Source: Caldilineae bacterium (GTDB taxonomy: Bacteria; Chloroflexota; Anaerolineae; J102). Taken from it: a stretch of 12,222 nt of DNA. Positions 1 to 6,017 of this stretch are shown here, one piece after another (position 1 is the stretch's first letter; every line of letters begins with the position of its first letter). The stretch spans positions 1 through 12,222 of the forward strand of contig DUEF01000170.1 in assembly GCA_011176555.1 (NCBI GenBank). The letters run 5' to 3'. The notes beneath the pieces were generated by a model. It had not been told where the DNA came from. It made no database searches and saw only the letters and a list, made by a program, of their open reading frames with translations. Position numbers and translations under genes: made by a program.

Positions 1-1
1 G

Positions 2-262
2 GCGGCACTCACCTCTCTGGCTGGCCTGGCGCTGTTGCTAGCCGATGACGGGGAAGCCGAGCAGGCCGTGGCGTTGCATACGCTGCTCTCCGAACATCCC
101 TACACGGCCCACGCCTACTGGTTCTCCCAGACCATCACGCCCGAAATCACCGCGGCGGCAGCCGGGTTGAGCGAGCGAGAACGGTCGGCCGCGGAAGAGA
201 GAGGTCGGGCGCAGGATGTGTGGGAGGCGGCAGCGAAGCTGGCCGGCGATCTGGCCGAGTGA
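2..262 (+). CDS. C-terminal end of a TPR-type regulator or ATPase-associated helical repeat protein (5' partial)
   Basis: The reading frame is open from base 2 of the window and ends at TGA 260-262, giving 86 residues of a longer protein that begins outside the window. The TTG at 35 is an internal codon, because the frame continues upstream through AALTSLAGLALL. The visible part is alpha-helical: an Ala/Leu-rich TPR-like helix pair (LAGLALLLADDGEAEQAVALHTLL), then a charged amphipathic tail rich in Ala, Glu and Arg. This pattern (a helix containing LAG-A-LL, a short EAE turn, a His-Pro segment, and a final ERGRA helix) is familiar from the C-termini of large Chloroflexota SARP/BTAD-type regulators and AAA-ATPases with TPR arrays. 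The N-terminal domains that would settle the function are missing. The gene converges with the AlbA_2 gene on the other strand, leaving a gap of 55 bases with no convincing terminator. Confidence 0.6.
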   Translation, partial: AALTSLAGLALLLADDGEAEQAVALHTLLSEHPYTAHAYWFSQTITPEITAAAAGLSERERSAAEERGRAQDVWEAAAKLAGDLAE

Positions 263-317
263 AGCGCCGGCCTCTCTACATCGTGGACGAAACGCTCGGT
301 TTTGAGGAAGGCTGAGC

Positions 318-1709
318 CTACGCTTCTCCCCGCCGCTTCAAAATATAATACGTCCCGCGCTTCTCGCCGATCTTGAGCAACACGCCCTTATCCACCAGAT
401 CGACCAGATCCAGGCGCAGGGTTTCGGCGCTGACATGGGGGCAAAGCTGGCGATAGTCGCGGTTGGTGATGCGGCCTCTTTCCTGCACCAATTGCAGCGC
501 CTGCATCTGCCGCTCGTTCATGTCCTGCTCCCAGTGCTGCATAATGCCCGGTTCGCCCACCTCGCGGCCTTTGCGTAGGATCACCGTGAAAGCGTGCGGA
601 GAGGCTTTGAACTCGGGCGGGGGATGCCCTTCCGCCACCATCGCCTCGATCATTTTATCCACGCCCAACCCCAGCTCCTCGATGTAACCCCACTGCATCA
701 GACCGTTGACGATGCGCGGGTTGCGGCTGTAGTGTTCATCCACGATGTTCTGCACCGTGATGTAGCCGGGAAGACCGCCGGGGGATGATATCTCCAGACG
801 ATCGCCGAACATCAGCACCTCGATGCGACGGCCCTTGATGCGATAATCGCGGTGGGCGACGGCGTTGATCAGCGCCTCGCGCACGGCCACCAACGGGTAC
901 TCGGTCTCATCCACGCGCTTGAGCTCGCGCACCACCGATTGCTTCTTCATCTCTTCCAGCACCACGCGCCAGGCTCGTTCGACGATGCGCGCCAGCGGGC
1001 CGGAGATGTCCTCGCGACGGCCATAACCGATCTGACCCTGATCACTGCGGCGGCCGCTGCCCGCGAACTTGACAAAGGTCAGCCCGCACTGCGGCATGAA
1101 CAACTGCGGATCTCGGCCAAAGAGCAGCAGGCCAAAAACCGTGGCCGCACCCGCACTGCTCAAAGCGCCGATCTGCCTGAGCAAGGTCTCGGACGAGCCG
1201 ACGAACGCGCGGGGTTGGCGCTCGCGCCGCCGTTCGATGTACTCGGCCACCACCTCAGGATCGAAATCATCGATGCTGGTCCCGGCCACCTCCTCTTCCT
1301 CGAACGAGCTACTGGCCCGCCCGGAGGCTGTCAACGCCAGCTCCTTGCCCGTCAGCAAAACGTTTTCCACGCCTCGCCGCACCAGCACCCGGCCATCCGA
1401 CAGGGTGTGCAATTCGCTGCTGCGGGGCGTTTTGATCACCAGCACCGTGCCTTGTAGTTTCTCGTGGGTTTCCACCTCGACCAGAATGGGGGGCCGCACC
1501 TCGGTCAGCGCCATTTGCACCAGACCATCCGCGTCCTCCACCTGCATGCCGCGCGTCACCCCGCCATGTGCATCCGCCCCCACCACGATCTGTCCCCCCT
1601 CCGAATTGGCGAAGGCGACGATCGTGTCCAGAATCAGGTCGGGATTAAGTTGGGGATGGAACTCAAGACGTGGGCCGGGTTGACGATCGAACAATTGGCT
1701 GATGCTCAT
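318..1709 (-). CDS. AlbA_2 (Schlafen-type) / HATPase_c_4 / winged-helix putative DNA-binding protein
   Basis: 463 residues with three recognisable parts. Residues about 14-130 match an AlbA_2 fold: an early Glu (E16), then the FANSEGGQIVVGAD motif at 33-46. Residues about 270-375 match HATPase_c_4, with VREALINAVAHRDY at 277-290, RLEISSPGGLP at 304-314 and a GLGVDKM helix near 347. Residues about 397-457 form a winged helix-turn-helix. This combination is usually annotated as 'ATP-binding protein', 'RNA-binding domain-containing protein' or, misleadingly, 'RecG-like'; the family is thought to act in transcription or nucleic-acid control, but no reaction is established. The ATG at 1709-1707 overlaps the gyrA TGA as ATGA, with a GAGGA element at 1713-1717 just upstream, so translation is probably coupled to gyrA. 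Its length is normal for the family and no break is visible. Domain assignment is secure; the cellular role is unknown. Confidence 0.85.
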   Translation of the reverse strand: MSISQLFDRQPGPRLEFHPQLNPDLILDTIVAFANSEGGQIVVGADAHGGVTRGMQVEDADGLVQMALTEVRPPILVEVETHEKLQGTVLVIKTPRSSELHTLSDGRVLVRRGVENVLLTGKELALTASGRASSSFEEEEVAGTSIDDFDPEVVAEYIERRRERQPRAFVGSSETLLRQIGALSSAGAATVFGLLLFGRDPQLFMPQCGLTFVKFAGSGRRSDQGQIGYGRREDISGPLARIVERAWRVVLEEMKKQSVVRELKRVDETEYPLVAVREALINAVAHRDYRIKGRRIEVLMFGDRLEISSPGGLPGYITVQNIVDEHYSRNPRIVNGLMQWGYIEELGLGVDKMIEAMVAEGHPPPEFKASPHAFTVILRKGREVGEPGIMQHWEQDMNERQMQALQLVQERGRITNRDYRQLCPHVSAETLRLDLVDLVDKGVLLKIGEKRGTYYILKRRGEA

Positions 1710-4279
1710 GTTTCCTCAGATGGCTGAACGCTTTCCGCTGCGGGATTTTCATTTTCTTCCTGTTCATCCTTGGTCTTGATCTCGACCACCCGCGCCGCCG
1801 ACACCAAAGCATCGCCCTCCTGCAACCGTACACAGCGTACGCCGCGAGTGGCGCGACCGATTACGCTGATATCGCTGACAGGGGTGCGCATGGCTACGCC
1901 ATTGAGCGTCATAAAGGTGATGTCGTCGGTCGGCAACACGGAGCGGGCGATGACGATGGGGCCGGTTTCATCCAGGCGTGTGTGATCGGTCACCCACACG
2001 CCCTGGGTGTAGCGCCCTTTGACGGGAATATCTTCCAATTCGACGCGCTTGCCCCAACCGTTTGCAGTGACGATCAGCAACTCTTCATCTTCGCTGACAA
2101 CGGCCATGCCGGCAATACTGTCATCGCCGACCAGACGGATGCCCATGACGCCCGCGGCTGTACGGCCCATCGCTCGCACCGCGCTCTCGTGGAAGCGCAG
2201 GGCCTTGCCTCCGCGGCTGATGATGATGATGTCCTGATCGCCACTGGTCAGCTTTACCCGCGCCAGTTCATCATCCGACGTGAGTGTGATGGCGATAATG
2301 CCCGAAGGCCGCACCCGACTGAGTTCGCGCAAGGCCATTCGTTTGATCCTGCCTTTGCGCGTCAGCAACACGATGTATTCCGATTGCTCGAAGTCCTCCA
2401 CCGGGATCATGGCCGTGACCTTTTCGCCGGACTGCAAATTCAAAACATTGTTGATATGCGCGCCTTTGGCCGTGCGACCGCCCTCGGGCAGGTTGTACGC
2501 CCGTTCGGAGTAGACCCGACCCTGGTTGGTGAAGAACAAGACATGGTCGAGCGTGCGGGCAAAGAACGCTTTGATCACCACATCCTCGGCCTTGGTGTTC
2601 ATGCCCCGCACGCCGACGCCGCCTCGTCCCTGCGCCCGGAAGACCTTGGCGGCCGTGCGTTTGATGTAGCTGCCCTGTGTCAGCGACACGATCACGCCTT
2701 GCTGGGTGATGAGATCCTCTTCGCTGAAATCGCCGACGCCGTGGGGGTTGATCCAGGTGCGGCGTTCATCCGCGTAACGTTCCTTCAATTCCAGGATGTC
2801 ATCCTTGACCAAACCCAAGATCTTGGCGGGATGCGCGAGCAGGTCGCGCAGATAATTGATGCGCACCATCAACTCGTTGTATTCATCTTCGATCTTCTGC
2901 TGCTCAAGCGCGGCCAGCCGTCGCAACTGCATATCGAGAATCGCCTGGGCCTGAACTTCGGACAGCCCGAAACGGCTCATCAGGGCGCTGCGGGCGTCAT
3001 CGACCGTATCGCTCTGGCGAATGGTGGCGATGACTTCGTCCAAAAATTGCAGGGCGATGCGCAAACCTTCGAGGATATGGGCGCGGTGTTCGGCCTGCGC
3101 CAACTCCCACTGCGTGCGCCGAATGATCACCTCGACTCTGTGCTCGATGTAGACCTGAAGCGAGCGTTTCAGCGTTAGCCGCACCGGCTGATTGTCCACC
3201 AACGCCAGGTTGTTCACGCCGAAGGTGGTTTGCAGCATCGTGTACTTGAACAGTTTGTTGAGTTCTTTGCGCGGAGCCGAGCCTCGTTTGAGTTCGATGA
3301 CGATACGCATCCCGTTCCTGTCCGATTCATCGCGTAGATCAGACACCTGAGTTAGCCGCCCCGCCCGCACCAGTTCGGCGATGCGTTCGATCAGCGTGGT
3401 TTTGTTGACCTGGTAGGGGATTTCGGTGACGATGATGCGGAAACGACTTCCCTTCATCTCCTCGATCTCGGTCCTGGCCCGCACGATCAACCTGCCCCGA
3501 CCGGTTCCGTAGGCCTGCTTGATGCCATCCAAACCGAGGATGATGCCGCCAGTGGGGAAATCAGGCCCCTGCACGAACTGCATCAGCGCCTCGACCGTCA
3601 CCGAGCTGGGATCATCCCAGTGATCGATCATGTACACGATGGCGTCGGCGATTTCGCCCAGGTTGTGCGGCGGCACATTGGTGGCCATGCCCACGGCAAT
3701 GCCGCTGGAGCCATTGAGCAATAAATTCGGCAATTTCGCCGGCAGAACCTTCGGTTCATTCAGGGAATCGTCGAAGTTGGGAGCCCAATCGACGGTGTCT
3801 TTGTCGATGTCCAGCAATAATTCGCTGGCGATGCGAGCCAGGCGGGCCTCGGTGTAACGCATAGCCGCGGCGCTATCGCCATCGACAGAACCGAAATTGC
3901 CCTGGCCATCGACCAAAGGATAGCGCAGGCTGAAATCCTGAGCCATGCGCACCATCGAATCGTAGACCGCGGCGTCGCTGTGGGGATGATATTTGCCGAG
4001 TACTTCGCCGACGATGCGGGCGCTCTTGCGGTAGGAGCGATTGTGGTGCAAGCCCATATCGTGCATGGCGTAGAGGATGCGCCGGTGCACCGGCTTCAGG
4101 CCATCGCGGGCATCGGGGAGGGCGCGCGACACGATCACGCTCATGGCGTAATCGAGATAGGCCACGCGCATCTCTTCCTCTAAATTGATGGGTCGCACCG
4201 CGCTGGCAAAGTGCCCGTACATGTCTTCGGTGGTTTCTTCTTCGTCAGAAATATTGGTTTCTGTGCGCTCTTCCGGCAT
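1706..4279 (-). CDS. gyrA: DNA gyrase subunit A
   Basis: 857 residues, close to E. coli GyrA (875). It is the breakage-reunion subunit of gyrase, which with GyrB introduces negative supercoils using ATP. Residues about 30-520 form the winged-helix/tower/coiled-coil core; the catalytic tyrosine is Y142 in AAAMRYTEAR. Residues about 525-835 form the DNA-wrapping beta-pinwheel, with a gyrase box at 550-556 (QGRGGVG), followed by an acidic tail to 857. The box and tail favour GyrA over ParC, but the box is degenerate. In the quinolone region the protein reads HPHSDAAVYD, so S101 and A103 stand where E. coli has Gly81 and Ser83; Asp87 is kept as D107. I chose the ATG at 4279-4277 because AAGGA (4286-4290) sits six bases upstream. 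A TTG at 4294 would add five residues but leaves the Shine-Dalgarno element inside the gene. gyrB is not in the window. Confidence 0.95.
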   Translation of the reverse strand: MPEERTETNISDEEETTEDMYGHFASAVRPINLEEEMRVAYLDYAMSVIVSRALPDARDGLKPVHRRILYAMHDMGLHHNRSYRKSARIVGEVLGKYHPHSDAAVYDSMVRMAQDFSLRYPLVDGQGNFGSVDGDSAAAMRYTEARLARIASELLLDIDKDTVDWAPNFDDSLNEPKVLPAKLPNLLLNGSSGIAVGMATNVPPHNLGEIADAIVYMIDHWDDPSSVTVEALMQFVQGPDFPTGGIILGLDGIKQAYGTGRGRLIVRARTEIEEMKGSRFRIIVTEIPYQVNKTTLIERIAELVRAGRLTQVSDLRDESDRNGMRIVIELKRGSAPRKELNKLFKYTMLQTTFGVNNLALVDNQPVRLTLKRSLQVYIEHRVEVIIRRTQWELAQAEHRAHILEGLRIALQFLDEVIATIRQSDTVDDARSALMSRFGLSEVQAQAILDMQLRRLAALEQQKIEDEYNELMVRINYLRDLLAHPAKILGLVKDDILELKERYADERRTWINPHGVGDFSEEDLITQQGVIVSLTQGSYIKRTAAKVFRAQGRGGVGVRGMNTKAEDVVIKAFFARTLDHVLFFTNQGRVYSERAYNLPEGGRTAKGAHINNVLNLQSGEKVTAMIPVEDFEQSEYIVLLTRKGRIKRMALRELSRVRPSGIIAITLTSDDELARVKLTSGDQDIIIISRGGKALRFHESAVRAMGRTAAGVMGIRLVGDDSIAGMAVVSEDEELLIVTANGWGKRVELEDIPVKGRYTQGVWVTDHTRLDETGPIVIARSVLPTDDITFMTLNGVAMRTPVSDISVIGRATRGVRCVRLQEGDALVSAARVVEIKTKDEQEENENPAAESVQPSEET

Positions 4280-4285
4280 TGGTTT

Positions 4286-4290
4286 TCCTT
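4286..4290 (-). promoter_or_regulatory. gyrA ribosome binding site
   Basis: AAGGA on the minus strand, six bases before the ATG at 4279. It decides the gyrA start in favour of this ATG rather than the in-frame TTG at 4294. Confidence 0.7.
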
Positions 4291-4319
4291 GCAAATCAAA
4301 GGGATTGGTTTAACGATTC

Positions 4320-4328
4320 ATTATACCA
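4320..4328 (-). promoter_or_regulatory. Extended -10 promoter of gyrA
   Basis: The minus strand reads TGGTATAAT: a perfect TATAAT (4320-4325) preceded by the TG of an extended -10 element (4327-4328). No good -35 hexamer is found 16-18 bases upstream, as is common for extended -10 promoters. A start of transcription near 4313 would give a leader of about 34 bases before the gyrA ATG. Confidence 0.6.
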
Positions 4329-4485
4329 TTTTTGCCCCATTTTCACCATGTTTACGCGCCCGTCGCACACCTTACCTGGTCACGCCACAACTAAGCCTTC
4401 CCCTGGTTTCGGAAGGGGGGGAGGGAGGATTCTCAGAAAAACTGTTGGTCTCCACCTAATCCGGACAAGCCGGAACCAAAAAGAG

Positions 4486-4494
4486 TTATCCACA
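4486..4494 (+). promoter_or_regulatory. Consensus DnaA box upstream of gyrA
   Basis: TTATCCACA is an exact match to the DnaA box consensus. It is followed directly by a looser copy, GATTCCACA (4495-4503). The box lies about 160 bases upstream of the gyrA -10 element. It could be a DnaA regulatory site, an outlying box of an origin region, or part of a dispersed intergenic repeat of the 'CCACAGATT' type. One strong box is too few to call oriC, and no AT-rich unwinding element or dnaA/dnaN is seen. Confidence 0.45.
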
Positions 4495-4595
4495 GATTCC
4501 ACACAGATATAATGATCTTGCTAATCTGTCGTAAGCGCAGCGACATTTGCGGAAGATTTTCTTGTACGCTGTGCAAAGAGTTCAGTGCTAAGCGC

Positions 4596-5897
4596 CTACT
4601 CCCCACCGGCCTCCACACTGCTTCCCGACCGCACGCGCCACTCCGCCAGCAGACGATCCAGGTCTTCTGGCTTGGCGATGCCCTGCACAACGTGCACAAA
4701 CGTGGCCAGGTCGGGCGTCAACCGCCGCAGTTCTTGCAACTTGGGGCCGATGGGATCGGAGGCGGCGGCTCGGGTGGCGTAGTTGCCGTGAAAGGCGAAA
4801 TAGGCCTGATTCAGCTTGCGGATGGCGTAGCCATGTTCGACGAAAAGCCGACGCCGGGCCTCCATGTAATCTTCCGCTTCTTCCACTTTACCCGCTTCCA
4901 GCAACTCGTCCACTTTCAGGCGAGTGCGGCGCATCTCCGTGCGGAAATCGAACACATCCGGGTCGGGTTCAGGCAATTCGCTCTCGTCATCAACAGGGGG
5001 CGGGGGCAAAGGGATGCCGTAGATCTCGTGTGCGACGGCCTGCCCAACTTCATCCCCAACAATGGTCGCCACCGTTTCGTTGATGATATTCATCTCCCGG
5101 CTGTCGAACATATGCCAGCCCAGGGGATGAAACGCCAGATAGGTGTGCACCCACTCATGGGCGATGGTGGTCAGGGTCCAGGCCAGACTGCTGTCGTCCA
5201 TGACCATGGTCGGCCACACGCCCAACCCGCCCAGATCCTCGATCAACGTGGAGCGATCGAATTCACGGGCGACTTCGTCCTCGATTTTCTCGATCTCGGG
5301 CAGACTCAGGTCCGAACGAAGTTGCACACCCGCTTCCATCTCAATACGATCCCGCGGCGAAACGATGAGATTTTTGGGCAGTTCGCTGAAATTAAAGAAA
5401 AGCGGCGGGAAGAGAACGCCGGCGGTGGTCAAACCCAACTGATCGAGCTGATCCGCCACCTGGCGCTCCAAGATGGCCTCGACCAGGGGGCGAGCTTCCT
5501 CCTGGACGCGGGCGAGCTCAGCCAATTGTTCGCGCAACGATGCACTCACCGCTTCCGGATCAGACACGTCAGGATCGGCGTAAATGCGCTCGATGTCATC
5601 GGCTAACCAACGTATGCGTAACGCCCGCCAGCGATACTGATCGACCAGTTCTTTCTGTTCCTCGACCGATAATCGTGAACCCGGACGCCGCCACCAGTCG
5701 TACAACTTGCCGGTGATGGCGTCGATCTCGTAACGGAACAGATCGAAATGATAGTCGCTGACGGCAGCGCTCACCGGCTCTTCCAACGCGCCGTAATAAT
5801 CGAATTGATGCCACACAAAATACCCCGCCACACCAATGGCGAGGAGCAGGAGGGCAATGATGCCCACAACCGGGAGGACAAGGCGTTTACGAGTCAT
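4596..5897 (-). CDS. Membrane-anchored zinc metalloprotease of gluzincin type (HEWVH), family not named
   Basis: 433 residues. MTRKR followed by a hydrophobic stretch at about 7-28 gives an N-terminal membrane anchor or uncleaved signal, with the rest probably outside the membrane. Residues about 76-150 are helical and charged. The zinc motif HEWVH is at 247-251, followed by NETVATIVGDE at 273-283, where E274 is the likely third zinc ligand, as in gluzincins. A proline-acidic linker (about 297-314) leads to a helical C-terminus with a NQAYFAFHGNY motif at 363-373. The layout (HExxH, NExxA, then an Asn/Tyr motif) resembles the predicted aminopeptidase family PF10023, but I cannot confirm membership. 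The ATG at 5897 lacks a clear Shine-Dalgarno sequence; the preceding bases are C-rich. It lies 120 bases downstream of the citrate synthase stop with a large inverted repeat between. Substrate is unknown. Confidence 0.75.
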   Translation of the reverse strand: MTRKRLVLPVVGIIALLLLAIGVAGYFVWHQFDYYGALEEPVSAAVSDYHFDLFRYEIDAITGKLYDWWRRPGSRLSVEEQKELVDQYRWRALRIRWLADDIERIYADPDVSDPEAVSASLREQLAELARVQEEARPLVEAILERQVADQLDQLGLTTAGVLFPPLFFNFSELPKNLIVSPRDRIEMEAGVQLRSDLSLPEIEKIEDEVAREFDRSTLIEDLGGLGVWPTMVMDDSSLAWTLTTIAHEWVHTYLAFHPLGWHMFDSREMNIINETVATIVGDEVGQAVAHEIYGIPLPPPPVDDESELPEPDPDVFDFRTEMRRTRLKVDELLEAGKVEEAEDYMEARRRLFVEHGYAIRKLNQAYFAFHGNYATRAAASDPIGPKLQELRRLTPDLATFVHVVQGIAKPEDLDRLLAEWRVRSGSSVEAGGE

Positions 5898-5929
5898 AAA
5901 GATAATGGGGGGAAACCAGTAGTAAACCA

Positions 5930-6006
5930 GTAAACCGGGAAACCAGAAGACCGGTAGACCAGGGTGCGACTCCCTGGTTTACGGGTTTGCTGGTTTCCCG
6001 GTCTAC
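5930..6006. repeat. Large imperfect inverted repeat 3' of the citrate synthase gene
   Basis: Arms 5930-5964 and 5972-6006 are each 35 bases, match at 30 of 35 positions when one is reverse-complemented, and are separated by a 7-base loop (5965-5971). The arms are built from variants of a short unit, roughly (G/T)AAACC(A/G)G, which also recurs outside the stem at 5912-5929. The hairpin begins about 11 bases after the citrate synthase stop. It has no T-tract, so it is not a classical intrinsic terminator, though it could end transcription or protect the 3' end of the message. A dispersed intergenic element is an equally good reading. Confidence 0.75.
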
Positions 6007-6017
6007 AGTTCTACTGC

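Larger units (their letters stand above)
4280..4595. other. Intergenic region between the metalloprotease gene and gyrA
   Basis: 316 bases without a gene. It holds the gyrA promoter and Shine-Dalgarno element near its left end, a G-rich tract at 4411-4428, a 5-bp dyad (4460-4464 with 4470-4474), and a consensus DnaA box at 4486-4494. A weak 5-bp dyad, TGTCG with CGACA, lies in the right part near 4526-4545. No intrinsic terminator with a T-tract was found for the metalloprotease gene that ends at 4596. Confidence 0.6.

Noticed and set aside
259..315. An 18-codon frame starting with a GTG that overlaps the TPR gene stop
   Set aside because: Too short and without a recognisable motif or ribosome binding site of its own; overlap by chance is likely.
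309..319. AGGC/GCCT mini-hairpin between the convergent TPR and AlbA_2 genes
   Set aside because: A 4-bp stem with a 3-base loop is too weak to support a terminator call.
1982..3178. A 398-codon open frame on the + strand opposite gyrA, and other long + strand frames (852-1457, 4512-5606, 7416-8657, 10262-11359)
   Set aside because: All lie antisense to strongly supported genes and are rich in His, Gln, Arg and Asp, as expected for the complement of GC-rich coding sequence. None shows a recognisable domain.
4280..4294. TTG at 4294 as the gyrA start
   Set aside because: It would place the AAGGA element inside the gene, while the ATG at 4279 has that element at ideal spacing.
4396..4428. CCTTCC/GGAAGG hairpin with a G-rich tract, considered as a terminator or G-quadruplex
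   Set aside because: The stem is only 6 bp with no T-tract, and there are not four clean runs of three G.
4460..4474. TCCGG/CCGGA dyad considered as a terminator of the metalloprotease gene
   Set aside because: Stem of 5 bp only, T-tract on the wrong side for the minus-strand transcript, and over 100 bases after the stop codon.
4508..4513. TATAAT on the + strand
   Set aside because: No -35 element at the right distance and no + strand gene downstream that it could serve.
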